Virus record (IMG/VR): IMGVR_UViG_3300028388_003908
Span: 1 to 64,000 of that record
DNA: 64,000 bases
From: a virus
Reading direction: 5' to 3' (one strand)
Notes under the pieces: generated by a model
The model's database searches: none
Told to the model about the DNA's origin: nothing
What the model saw: only the letters and a program-made list of their open reading frames with translations
Part shown: positions 47,926 to 56,772 of the stretch, in pieces
Layout: each line of letters begins with the position of its first letter
Position numbering within the stretch: position 1 is the stretch's first letter
Program-made: the position numbers and the translations under genes

Positions 47926-47955
47926 TTGACAAGGATCACAAGGTGATGACAATAT
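47926..47955 (+). promoter_or_regulatory. Promoter of the sigma-like gene
   Basis: Consensus TTGACA (47926-47931), 18-base spacer, CAATAT (47950-47955). It lies about 100 bases before ATG 48057 in the only long divergent intergenic space of the structural region. Confidence 0.5.
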
Positions 47956-48056
47956 ATCCCTGTCAGTAGACGTGATCGCGTCTAGACTAGCAAAGATATG
48001 ACATAGAAGCTCTGCTTCACGTCAACTCAACATATAAACCCTCACAGAGGTGTACC

Positions 48057-48794
48057 ATGACAGACAAAATGCCCCGCAACGCTCATCTTTGGTCAAAGCA
48101 ACTCGCTGATCTTCTCATCAAGGATGAGATGGATGACAATCTCACTCGCTCTTATCTGTTCTCTGTTAAAGACAACACATGGGAGAAGACGTTAAACGCG
48201 CTCAAGCGCTACGGTTGCTCTAAGGGCAATCAAGAAGATGAGATGCACGATTTCGCCACCGAATTCATGCTTGATCTTATCGACAAAGACACCCTGCGCT
48301 CTTATCTTGTCGAGGGCAAAGAGGTCAAAATGAGCGTACTCACCGCTTGGTTCGGTCAATTTATGATCCGTAAATGGCAGTATCTTGGCAAGGACGCTTC
48401 ATGTCGCGCTCTCATGGGCGCTCAATCTCAAGCTGAGCGTAAGAATAAGAAGCTCTATACGCTCACATCCGATCAGGTCGCTGAAATCTCTCTCTCAGGC
48501 GGTGACGAGAGCAAGCGCAACATGAACGTGGATTATTTCCGCCGTGACGAGATGACGATTGAGGACGTGTTGCATCAAGAGACCGTGCGCGATTGTATCC
48601 GTAAGCAGATCAACGACCGATTTGGCGAAAGAGCCGATTTCTATCAATCGCTCTACGAGACAGAGATTGATGGGGCGTTCAAGACCCGTACTGAATGGGC
48701 GCGTACTTGGAAGATTCCTTACCGTGATCTTAACAAGGCGCTTGACGAACTTCACAGCGCTGTCCGTGAGCTAGGGGAAGACGCTATCCTTTAA
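48057..48794 (+). CDS. Sigma-factor-like protein (245 aa)
   Basis: Two parts resemble sigma factors. Residues ~60-130 (EDEMHDFATEFMLDLI, then VLTAWFGQFMIRKWQYLGK) look like region 2, and ~185-240 (QETVRDCIRKQIND, KTRTEWARTWKIPYRDLNKA) look like region 4 with a helix-turn-helix. No family assignment is certain. A phage sigma factor at the start of the plus-strand structural genes would explain late expression. ATG 48057 follows AGAGGTG. The 3' end overlaps the convergent 48784 gene. Confidence 0.5.
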   Translation: MTDKMPRNAHLWSKQLADLLIKDEMDDNLTRSYLFSVKDNTWEKTLNALKRYGCSKGNQEDEMHDFATEFMLDLIDKDTLRSYLVEGKEVKMSVLTAWFGQFMIRKWQYLGKDASCRALMGAQSQAERKNKKLYTLTSDQVAEISLSGGDESKRNMNVDYFRRDEMTIEDVLHQETVRDCIRKQINDRFGERADFYQSLYETEIDGAFKTRTEWARTWKIPYRDLNKALDELHSAVRELGEDAIL

Positions 48795-49068
48795 GATAAC
48801 GACTCGCTACCCTGCGAGCGCTACGGGAAGGGAAATACTCGCTCTTATCCTTCTTACAATGGGGCGAGTTGGGCTCCTTATATTTGCAGTAGATTGACCA
48901 AGCTACGGGGAAAGCGTACTCAGGACCTTCCCCTCTCTCTTCCTCGATCTGCTCTGCCTTCTCTTGAACATACTTGGGAATGTTCCTCTCAGGCTTGTCG
49001 TCATCTGCGTGTCTTGTGGGCAAGGCGTGGGTCGAATAGCCTCCGTAAATGCTGTCATATCCACTCAT
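48784..49068 (-). CDS. Conserved-type hypothetical protein (94 aa)
   Basis: ATG 49068 (GAGAGGAT upstream) is preferred over the start seven codons earlier. The C-terminal part IPKYVQEKAEQIEEE, then AWSIYCKYKEPNSPHC, resembles a motif seen in many phage and bacterial proteins (AWAIYCKYKxPxSxHC), possibly a zinc-binding or virion-maturation tail. N-terminus is Gly/Tyr-rich. Function unknown. Confidence 0.6.
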   Translation of the reverse strand: MSGYDSIYGGYSTHALPTRHADDDKPERNIPKYVQEKAEQIEEERGEGPEYAFPVAWSIYCKYKEPNSPHCKKDKSEYFPSRSARRVASRYLKG

Positions 49069-49081
49069 GTCGTATCCTCTC

Positions 49082-49121
49082 GATAACACGTTTATATCAT
49101 CGCTTACATAAACGTGTTATC
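49082..49121. promoter_or_regulatory. Perfect 14-bp inverted repeat before the tail-tube gene
   Basis: GATAACACGTTTAT (49082-49095) is complementary to 49108-49121 with a 12-base loop. The AAGGAG of the tail-tube gene starts right after it. The core GATAACACGTT also occurs on the minus strand directly before the ATG at 47849. It may be an operator, or an mRNA 5' hairpin that protects a highly expressed transcript. Confidence 0.7.
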
Positions 49122-49135
49122 AAGGAGATCAGATT

Positions 49136-49930
49136 ATGGCTAATACAGATACCTATGGCTCAGGTTCCGCCCAAGGGTCGAGCGCTCTTTATAAGTACAA
49201 CACCAGCCCGAACACTAGGGCTGCCATCTCTCAGAAGGTGAGAATCCTATCGCCTGTTTATCAGAGAAATTCCAGCAGTAATGCCCTGAGATACCAACTC
49301 GGTGTGGTGTCGAGCTTTACGTTTGAGTATTCAAGAGACGCAGAGGCGATTCGTGGGGTGGGCTTCGGAGATCAGATCGCAGAGCGCGTCCCTGGTGTCA
49401 CACAGCCTGTTGACGTGGCGATGGAGCGCACCCTGCTCTATCTCTCAAACGCTCACCAAGCGTTTGGTTATGCTGGCGGGGTCGATGGTCCTGTGAGAAG
49501 CCTAGCGCATCACAGATGGCCCTTTGACATGGAGCAACAGCTTGTCTTCTCTCAGATCGCTGACGAGGAGGCTAATATCGGTACGCGCACTTTCAGCGCC
49601 GGTACAGCCGATGTTGATTTCTCTGGTCAGAACGCTCAAGGTGCTGATCTGCGTTATGCAGGGAAGGAGACGCACAAGGCGATCATTACGTTCTTTGAGG
49701 CTTGCTGGATGACTTCTGTGACAGGCGCTAACGTGACCGCAGATGCTTCTCTTATGAACGAGTCAATCACGGCCGCGGTGACCGATATCCATGATCTCTA
49801 CTCGACCTACGGAGAGTTCATGCCTACAGGTAACGATCCTACGCTTGGTCAGTTGGGCTCTATCCGCTATAGCAACCTCAGCACCGCGACCGGGTCAACG
49901 ACCGCGACCGCAAATAGCGGTAACGGGTAA
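49136..49930 (+). CDS. Major tail tube protein (264 aa)
   Basis: Position before the chaperone and tape-measure genes, and length, fit the tube protein of contractile tails. Internal features agree: a beta strand with EYSRDAEAIRGVGFGDQ, an ERTLLYLSNAHQAFGYAGG segment and HKAIITFFEACWMTS near residues 180-195. The C-terminal ~30 residues are Thr/Ser/Gly/Asn-rich and probably flexible. The excellent AAGGAGATC ribosome-binding site fits high expression. Confidence 0.75.
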   Translation: MANTDTYGSGSAQGSSALYKYNTSPNTRAAISQKVRILSPVYQRNSSSNALRYQLGVVSSFTFEYSRDAEAIRGVGFGDQIAERVPGVTQPVDVAMERTLLYLSNAHQAFGYAGGVDGPVRSLAHHRWPFDMEQQLVFSQIADEEANIGTRTFSAGTADVDFSGQNAQGADLRYAGKETHKAIITFFEACWMTSVTGANVTADASLMNESITAAVTDIHDLYSTYGEFMPTGNDPTLGQLGSIRYSNLSTATGSTTATANSGNG

Positions 49931-49960
49931 TTGACGCTTGATCTGAGCGTATAATATAGG
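49931..49960 (+). promoter_or_regulatory. Possible promoter after the tail-tube gene
   Basis: TTGACG (49931-49936), 18-base spacer, TATAGG (49955-49960), with an overlapping TATAAT. It starts at the tail-tube stop codon and lies 36 bases before the next ATG. Confidence 0.35.
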
Positions 49961-49995
49961 GCAGCCGTGTTCCCTTAAACTACACAGGAGATTAT

Positions 49996-50601
49996 ATGAA
50001 ACTATCTGATCTAAAGAGCGCCTTCCAACCTCTGTTGGAACTTTCCCATCGGGAAAAAACCATTGATGTTGCAGGGCTATCCTTGACGCTTAGAACCATC
50101 TCCCCCAAAGAAGAGGCTGAGATACAGAACAATCTACCTGTGATCAGCGAAGGGGAAGATGGTACGTCTGCGATGGAGTTCGTGGACGTGTTTCGTAAGG
50201 AAACGCTATCGCGCTCTATAGTTCAAGTAGGCGATCTCGATCTAAGAGGTGTTTCTTATGTCGAGACAGGCGAGGTGAATGATAAAGGGGTCGCGCTCAA
50301 GGTTCGTAAAGAGGAGGCTGTTCTCCAATTTATGGATGATTGGTCGAGAGCGATACTCACCTCAGTGTTTGAGAGCTTTACAGAGCTTGTAGAGGACCTT
50401 GAAGAGGACTTAGCTAAGAAGCTACTTATAGAGCCTAAAGATAAGGATGCCGAAAAAGAGGTCTTGAGAGAGCGACTTAATGATCTAGAGAGACAAGAGG
50501 CGATGACCGCTGTTTCAGATAGATCAAATGAGGTCCTTAAGGAAGTCTCCAACATTAATGGCGGGCTCTTTGAAGAGGCGCTGAGAGATGGGAAGTCCTG
50601 A
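49996..50601 (+). CDS. Tail assembly chaperone-like protein (201 aa)
   Basis: ATG 49996 follows CAGGAG. The segment VAGLSLTLRTISPKEEAEIQ (residues ~25-44) is the beta-hairpin-then-helix start seen in tail chaperones. A long charged C-terminal helix region (ELVEDLEEDLAKKLL, EVLRERLNDLERQEAM) fits a partner-binding role. It overlaps the next gene by 14 bases in another frame; these are two starts, not an obvious frameshift product. Confidence 0.65.
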   Translation: MKLSDLKSAFQPLLELSHREKTIDVAGLSLTLRTISPKEEAEIQNNLPVISEGEDGTSAMEFVDVFRKETLSRSIVQVGDLDLRGVSYVETGEVNDKGVALKVRKEEAVLQFMDDWSRAILTSVFESFTELVEDLEEDLAKKLLIEPKDKDAEKEVLRERLNDLERQEAMTAVSDRSNEVLKEVSNINGGLFEEALRDGKS

Positions 50602-51685
50602 CATATACGAGGGGATCAGATCACAGATAAGATTGGGCTATATGCCCATGTCCGTTATCTTAGGGGACGTTTATCTAAAGTTCAGAAGCCCCTCGATAGA
50701 GGATTTTGATCTTGTCTCGGAGATCTCGCCTACTCAAGGCTGGAAACAGGATATGGCGCTTTTAAGCATCTGTCTTGTGTCGATTAACGGTAGAGATGTA
50801 GGTAGGGAGGTACACGCCTTTTTAGACGTGTTTTCCGATGTATCCAAGAGCTATAAGCGCAACGTGTTCTCTCATCTACTCAGATTGACGGAGAGAGCGC
50901 GCAAGTCATTTATCTATCTTGAAGCGTATTGCTATGAAGACGAGAGCCGAGCGCTCTGGCGCTCTTGGAAAGCCAATCGTTATGTAGGGCTTAATCCTGT
51001 TAGTCATCAACACACGTTGAGCGCCTTACAAGTGAGTTGGGTTACTTGGAATCTAGCAGAAGACGAGCGCCTAGATTCAAGAGAGGAATGGGATAGGACG
51101 CTCTTTAGCGCCAGCGCGTTTAATAGCTCTGTGCAGAAGGTACGACAGAAATGGGACGCCGGTGATAAGGAGGAAGAAGAAAACCGAAAGCAGGTAATAA
51201 AGGCTGCCCGAGAAGGTGATCTAGAAAAAGTTAAGGAAGGCATCCAAGGTCAACGCAAAAAAAGCGTTAAGGATCTACAAGAGGAGATGCGTCAATGGGT
51301 CTCGGGAGAGGAAGATGAGCACGACCGCATTGTGCGCGAATACAAGGAGACCGTACGTCAAAAAGTAAAAGAGCAAGCCGAGCGCGCTCAGAGAATGAGA
51401 GAAGAGAAGATACAGAGAGAGCGCGATCTGAGAGAACATAACGTGATAGCTCGACCAATACACGCGGTCTCAGATGAGGAACTAAAGAGGATTTTACAAG
51501 GGCAAACAGATAAAACCTCAATAGACACAGGAGAAGTAAGTGAGTACCGCAGAGACGTAATAGAGCGCTTTGTCCTGACCGGAGAAGATCGAGGGAACAT
51601 ATCCGTCTCCGATGACGGTAAGAAACTCGTGCAAAAATCCGAGAGCATGATGGAGAAGATTGCGGGAAGAAAACCATCTCTCTGA
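50588..51685 (+). CDS. Second tail assembly chaperone-like protein (365 aa)
   Basis: The N-terminus has a similar module (GDVYLKFRSPSIEDFDLVSE). Residues ~190-290 form a long highly charged coiled coil (EERVREYKETVRQK-type, e.g. EQAERAQRMREEKIQRERDL). Directly upstream of the tape measure, so it likely holds that protein during tail assembly. It starts inside the end of the previous gene (14-base overlap), suggesting coupled translation. Confidence 0.65.
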   Translation: MGSPDIYEGIRSQIRLGYMPMSVILGDVYLKFRSPSIEDFDLVSEISPTQGWKQDMALLSICLVSINGRDVGREVHAFLDVFSDVSKSYKRNVFSHLLRLTERARKSFIYLEAYCYEDESRALWRSWKANRYVGLNPVSHQHTLSALQVSWVTWNLAEDERLDSREEWDRTLFSASAFNSSVQKVRQKWDAGDKEEEENRKQVIKAAREGDLEKVKEGIQGQRKKSVKDLQEEMRQWVSGEEDEHDRIVREYKETVRQKVKEQAERAQRMREEKIQRERDLREHNVIARPIHAVSDEELKRILQGQTDKTSIDTGEVSEYRRDVIERFVLTGEDRGNISVSDDGKKLVQKSESMMEKIAGRKPSL

Positions 51686-51697
51686 GAGGAGGCGTAA

Positions 51698-54600
51698 ATG
51701 GCGAAAACGGAAGATACCTTAACAGAACTTTTAGGTCAGATTAATCAGGCTGCCAAGAAAGGTCTTCTCGGTGGCGCGCAACAAGATCTGCGTCAACTGA
51801 ACCGATATAAAGATACGTTTAAAGGACTGATCTCTGCCATCAATAAAGCCTATGAAGATGGTTTTGAAGGGCAAGCTCAAGGTCTCCAAGAGGTACAGGA
51901 AAAACTAAACGAGAACATAAAATCCTATTCCGCACAGATCAATAAGTGCATGACGCACCTCAGAAAGAATCTGACGGACTCGGAGCGGGCTGCCGCCGAA
52001 GCACGTCTGAAATCTCTCAAGACCGAACTCGCTCAAAGGATCAAATCTCAAGCCGAACTCGCTCAAAAAGAGATCGCTCATAACAACAAGATCATAGAGG
52101 ACTACAAGACAAAGAGGGTCAATCTCAAGAAGCAGGTGTCAGAGCAGTTTCTTGAGATGAAGCTAGGGGATTCTGTCGAAGGGGCTTTTAATAATCTCAC
52201 GTCTGCCCTCAACGATGGCGGACAGACTATAGGAAAGGGCATTACCGGGGCTTTTAAGGTTGGGGCGGGTCTACTAGCGTCCCGTCAAGCTACGCTCGCT
52301 TTTAGGGCTAAACAAACATCGGATACCGGTGAAAAAGCTAGTCTTGAAAAGAGCGCCCAGGCGATGGCTGGTATGGGTAAGGCCATGCTTATAATCGGAG
52401 CAAGCGTAGGCGCGCTGTTCGCTGTAGTAAAAGCCTTTCAAGCGATTGAAGAAGCAGGTAAGAAGATCAACAAGCAGTTGATAACCGAGATAGGCGCAAC
52501 CGATCTTATGGCAAATAAGACGGGCAATCTCTATGAAGAAGTCAATAAGATGAGACAGCTAGTCACGAAAGCAGACTTTGCGCTGTCTCTAGGTATGACC
52601 ACAGAGGAAGCCATCTCCCTCGTAAAAGAATTTAACGAGGCTAATTTTTCTCTCGCGTCATTAGGAGATAACGCAGAGGAAGCGACCGGTCGTCTACATG
52701 ACATGATGATGACCGTTAGATCAGGCGCTGTCGCGCTCGGTGTGTCTACCTCTGAGCTTGTAGGTTTTGCAGAGCGCTACCGTATGGAGATGGGCATGAG
52801 CGCCCGAGAATCCGGATTCACCGCTAGAGTGGCAGAGGATTTTAAATCTATACGCGACATGGCCATGCAGAGCGGTTATTCAACCTCTAAGTTCTTTGAT
52901 AAGGTTAAAAGTCTTACCGAAGGTCTTGGTAAATTTAACGTCCGAACAGAGCAAGCGGGCAAGCTCTTGATCTCCTTAACCAAGGTGATCGGGCCTGAGG
53001 CAGCCGAGCAATTTACCAAAGGGCTTATGGGAGCCTTTAGACAAGAAGGATATACGGATCGTTTAAAGCGTCTGATGACGACACCTCAAAGACAGGTCGC
53101 TAAGGCTTTGACTGCGAGCGCGAAATCTCAAGCAAATGATTTCTCTAGGAACTTCTTAAGAAGCGGAAAGTCTAAGGATATTTTCGCTCAATACGGGATC
53201 ACAGGAGAGAACATTGTTGAAGGTACTAAAAGTCTCTCAGACGCAGACGTAAAAAAGCTCTTAGGTGAACTGCAAGGGGCGGGACAGACCGGAGCCGCCC
53301 GACAATTCTATGAGGTAATGGACGCGCTACACTCTAAAGGTCGGATGGGACAGGTGCGCCAGCTAGGTCAAGCAGACGCAGGGGCGACACTCAGAGTAAA
53401 GGCATCTCAATTTACAGGTGTAATGGGCGGTAAGAGCATCCGAGAAGCCGGTTTAGGTAAGCTCAAACTACTTGAAACCTTAGGTTTCTCGCCTGAGGAG
53501 ATCGAGCAATACGCCAAGATTGTCGAGCTAAAAGAAGCTGAGCTAGGTATGTTGAGACAAAAGAAAATTCTCACCGAGGAGGAACAGAAACAATACGGTG
53601 TCCAGATGAGAGAAGGTCAGCTTTACAATGTCGAGACAGGAGAGAAGGTCGACAACGTAGAAGCGTATCTACAAGCGCAAGGGGCGAGACTAGAGAAGGA
53701 GTTTGGAGATCTCAAAGCGCCTACCTTAGAGGAGATCATGCAGGATAATATCCGTGCAACGCAGACCTCTAGTGAGAAGCTAGGCGCTCATCTTGGAGAG
53801 ATCATGCAAGGCGTCTATGACGTGACGATGGGCATCTATAACAAGATCTTCGGAGACGATCAGAGCGATAAAGCCAAGGCAGCTCAGGCTCAGCTACTAG
53901 AGGAAACACAAGCTAAGATCGCAGGCTTTAGTAAGGAAATCATCTCCAACAACGATAAAATGAGACAGCTACAAGGTAAAGCTAAATCCTCAAAAGACCC
54001 CGCAGAGAAGAAGGCAATTAACGAACAGATAGACGCCTTGAAAAAGAGAAATCAATCCCTCTCTGACAGTCAAAAACTAAACAAGGCCTCGTTAGCGATC
54101 CTTAATCGTGAGAAGTTGACATCCGAAAGTATTGAGGAGATGAGATCAGAGACGCTAAATAAAGGGGTGATAAAGCTGGCACAATCTAGTCCTGAGGCAA
54201 AAGAGAGACTTTTAAGTTCTGGGATGATACGCAGTCCCAAATCTCTATTAGACATGGAAATAAAGGCGAAGGAGTTAGGATATTCTTCCGCACAAGAGAT
54301 GCTAGACTTTGACGATTATGACCATGATGAATTTCTTAAGATAACGTCTGCTCTGGAAGAGATTGGGGTTACCCTTAGAGGTTATGATACGACAGGGAAC
54401 CATGTTACCTATCAAGATGGAATGGGAATGAGATATAAGGGAGGGCGTGTCGCTGTAGACGCAGAAGGACGTGTTATAGGGGCGCAAACTGGCACTAAGA
54501 AATTTTCCAAAGATACGGGGACTGGTTTGTTTGGCAGTCTTACATCACCCGCAGAAGAATCCCTTAATGTCGCGCCTCTTAATCCAATGGACCCTCAAGT

Positions 54601-55132
54601 ACAAAAGGCGCGTAAAAAAGACGCAGAGGCTCAAGTCGAAGAATCCGCTAAAAGCTCTGCTATGAAGAAGGCGCGAGAGGAGGGCGTCTACAAGGGAATG
54701 AAGAGGGCTCAACAGGAAGATTATGAGTCCCGTATCAAAGGCATGGCTAGTGAGTTAGGTCTAAGTACACAAGGCTCCTTGAAGCAGATCACGGAGAGAT
54801 TCGCCGGCGCTAGAGAGGGCTTGAAAACAGACAATCCAGATCTTGTCGGTCGTCTAGGTGAGGTGATCGGTATCGCTAAAGAAGCGGGCTTTATTGATGA
54901 TGGTTTTGTACTAAAGAACGGGCGCGCTACTCGTATTGCGGAAGGGGATAACGTCCTAGCGTTTAAGGATGGTGGCCCTGCGGACCCTAGACGTATGAAC
55001 AAAGCGACCGCTTCCATTAACATCAACATTATGGGCGGTCGTCCTGATACTATTCCTCAGTTCCAACGCGCAGTAGAGCAAGTGTTAAGAAAGACCGGTG
55101 TGGTCGTAGAACCCGGCAATCGTCTCTCTTAA
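51698..55132 (+). CDS. Tape measure protein (1144 aa)
   Basis: Long, mostly helical, Ala/Lys/Gln-rich, with a hydrophobic segment near residues 225-250 (GKAMLIIGASVGALFAVVKA) as in tail tape measures, and coiled-coil stretches at both ends. It is the largest helical protein between chaperone and distal tail genes. At about 1.5 angstrom per residue, 1144 residues suggest a tail of roughly 170 nm. No lysozyme or peptidase motif is visible in it. Confidence 0.85.
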   Translation: MAKTEDTLTELLGQINQAAKKGLLGGAQQDLRQLNRYKDTFKGLISAINKAYEDGFEGQAQGLQEVQEKLNENIKSYSAQINKCMTHLRKNLTDSERAAAEARLKSLKTELAQRIKSQAELAQKEIAHNNKIIEDYKTKRVNLKKQVSEQFLEMKLGDSVEGAFNNLTSALNDGGQTIGKGITGAFKVGAGLLASRQATLAFRAKQTSDTGEKASLEKSAQAMAGMGKAMLIIGASVGALFAVVKAFQAIEEAGKKINKQLITEIGATDLMANKTGNLYEEVNKMRQLVTKADFALSLGMTTEEAISLVKEFNEANFSLASLGDNAEEATGRLHDMMMTVRSGAVALGVSTSELVGFAERYRMEMGMSARESGFTARVAEDFKSIRDMAMQSGYSTSKFFDKVKSLTEGLGKFNVRTEQAGKLLISLTKVIGPEAAEQFTKGLMGAFRQEGYTDRLKRLMTTPQRQVAKALTASAKSQANDFSRNFLRSGKSKDIFAQYGITGENIVEGTKSLSDADVKKLLGELQGAGQTGAARQFYEVMDALHSKGRMGQVRQLGQADAGATLRVKASQFTGVMGGKSIREAGLGKLKLLETLGFSPEEIEQYAKIVELKEAELGMLRQKKILTEEEQKQYGVQMREGQLYNVETGEKVDNVEAYLQAQGARLEKEFGDLKAPTLEEIMQDNIRATQTSSEKLGAHLGEIMQGVYDVTMGIYNKIFGDDQSDKAKAAQAQLLEETQAKIAGFSKEIISNNDKMRQLQGKAKSSKDPAEKKAINEQIDALKKRNQSLSDSQKLNKASLAILNREKLTSESIEEMRSETLNKGVIKLAQSSPEAKERLLSSGMIRSPKSLLDMEIKAKELGYSSAQEMLDFDDYDHDEFLKITSALEEIGVTLRGYDTTGNHVTYQDGMGMRYKGGRVAVDAEGRVIGAQTGTKKFSKDTGTGLFGSLTSPAEESLNVAPLNPMDPQVQKARKKDAEAQVEESAKSSAMKKAREEGVYKGMKRAQQEDYESRIKGMASELGLSTQGSLKQITERFAGAREGLKTDNPDLVGRLGEVIGIAKEAGFIDDGFVLKNGRATRIAEGDNVLAFKDGGPADPRRMNKATASININIMGGRPDTIPQFQRAVEQVLRKTGVVVEPGNRLS

Positions 55133-55143
55133 AGGAGCAAATT

Positions 55144-55845
55144 ATGACCGTTGTTAAGCCCCATTTTGAAAAACCTCTAAGCGAGTTTGACGGTACCGGT
55201 CGCAAGCCTTTCCTGTTTGATGTGCTCTCTCCTGATGGCAACTTCTCCTTGCTCTCAAGCGAGCAGACCAACATCCAAGTAGGCGGAGATTACAATCAAG
55301 GCGGTACGAGAGATCAATCCCGCATCATCAGCGAGCGCTCTGATTATCGTATGGTGCTCTATGCGAACCCTAAGGATATATCCTTCTCTTATACCAAAAA
55401 GACCGAGGTCAGTCAGACCATGGGAGGATGGGTAGAGACGTATTGGGGAGATGAGCCTGTCACCGTCACCTTAACCACTACGACCGGAGCTTTTATCCGT
55501 GTTGGCGGTACTGGTCTTACGACAACCACAGGACCCGTCTCAGCTAAAGGGCAAGTCTATGGTACCGATATTGAGGGCAATCGTAGAGAGACCTTGCAGT
55601 ACGACAAGATGTTGGATTTCCTAGCGTTGTTTCATAACAACGGCTCGATCTATGACGACCGAGGGAACATCATCTTTCAAGGCAAGATCAAGATGTACTT
55701 TGACCAGAGCGCGTGGACTGGTTGGTTCCAATCTTTTAGTATCGAGGAGGTCGCAGATCAGCCTTTCATGTTCTCCGTCTCTGCGGTCTTTCAGATAGAG
55801 ACCGAGACTCATGCGGTCAGAACCTTTGGAGGCAATCTGAGATGA
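55144..55845 (+). CDS. Distal tail/baseplate protein (233 aa)
   Basis: ATG 55144 after AAAGGAGC. Contains LYANPKDISFSYTKKTEVSQ and later YDKMLDFLALFHNNG and DQSAWTGWFQSFSIEE: the NP-x-x-I...W pattern shared with the next protein, typical of proteins at the tube-baseplate junction that follow the tape measure. The stop overlaps the next start by four bases. Confidence 0.65.
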   Translation: MTVVKPHFEKPLSEFDGTGRKPFLFDVLSPDGNFSLLSSEQTNIQVGGDYNQGGTRDQSRIISERSDYRMVLYANPKDISFSYTKKTEVSQTMGGWVETYWGDEPVTVTLTTTTGAFIRVGGTGLTTTTGPVSAKGQVYGTDIEGNRRETLQYDKMLDFLALFHNNGSIYDDRGNIIFQGKIKMYFDQSAWTGWFQSFSIEEVADQPFMFSVSAVFQIETETHAVRTFGGNLR

Positions 55846-56771
55846 AAGCCACTACAGCGACAGCGCCTTATCTATCCTTACCGACAGGGGAGAGCATACT
55901 GCTCTTTCCCGATAACGGTAATCGAGCTTATCCCGTAGATACGACTCGGGAATCTTTGAGAGAGTACTCCCCTTTTATCTTGTCTGTGAACGCGCCAGAG
56001 ATGAACTTCGGTAATAATGGGGCTAGCTACACGGTGAGGCCCTTTTCCAACCCTCTCAAGAGCACAGACACACGTTATAGCTCTGCGACCCAATTATCGC
56101 AGGATTTCTCGTATGTGGCTGCGATACCCACACGCGCCCCTAGACCTATTCAAGGCTCGGCTAATCCTTCAGTAGTACCAGACTCCAAAAAACCAGGTTT
56201 CTTAAACCGTGATCAGATTGTAGATCACGCGAGACAAGGGACCTATCTACAATCACTGCCCCCTATCGTCTTTATGATTAACCCTACGTCTATCTCTAGA
56301 GAGTATAGTCACATACAGGCGTATCAGGAAATGTCTAGATATGGTTTTATCTTTCAGCGTTGGGGTGAGGAGCTAGTAAAGCTCTCGGTGACTTGTAAGA
56401 TCGGTGCTTTCCTTTCTATGAAGAATCGAGGGCAGGGGGTGCTTGATGGGCCTTCTGGATTGCAATACGCTTCGCGTCTAGATTCGGCAGCCTGGCGTCA
56501 ATTGCAAATACTCATGCTCTCATACAAAAACGCAGGGGCGATACATGATCGCCTAGGGCGCACCCGAGCTTATCATGGTGTCGGATCGCATACCATACAC
56601 TATGACGGACAAGAATGGACGGGTCGTATCACCTCTTTTAGCTACTCAAACTCGGAGGAGAATCCTCACGGAGGCACAGAGGTTTCTTTTGAGATGACCG
56701 TATTTAAGCACGTCATGTACGACAAGCAGTTAAAGACGAACGCGCTGTCTAGAATGAAGAAGGGAGGCTGA
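55842..56771 (+). CDS. Distal tail/baseplate protein (309 aa)
   Basis: The core INPTSISREYSHIQAYQEMS, GFIFQRWGEELVKLSVT and YDGQEWTGRITSFSYSNS repeats the layout of the 233-aa protein (NPxSI, W, then WTGxxxSFS), so the two are probably diverged paralogues. The N-terminal ~130 residues are extended and Pro/Ser-rich. Likely connects tail tube and hub. Overlaps its neighbour by four bases. Confidence 0.68.
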   Translation: MKATTATAPYLSLPTGESILLFPDNGNRAYPVDTTRESLREYSPFILSVNAPEMNFGNNGASYTVRPFSNPLKSTDTRYSSATQLSQDFSYVAAIPTRAPRPIQGSANPSVVPDSKKPGFLNRDQIVDHARQGTYLQSLPPIVFMINPTSISREYSHIQAYQEMSRYGFIFQRWGEELVKLSVTCKIGAFLSMKNRGQGVLDGPSGLQYASRLDSAAWRQLQILMLSYKNAGAIHDRLGRTRAYHGVGSHTIHYDGQEWTGRITSFSYSNSEENPHGGTEVSFEMTVFKHVMYDKQLKTNALSRMKKGG

Positions 56772-56772
56772 G

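Noticed and set aside
49996-51685. Programmed frameshift between the two chaperone-like genes
   Set aside because: The second gene has its own ATG inside a 14-base overlap and no slippery heptamer was seen, so coupled initiation is simpler.
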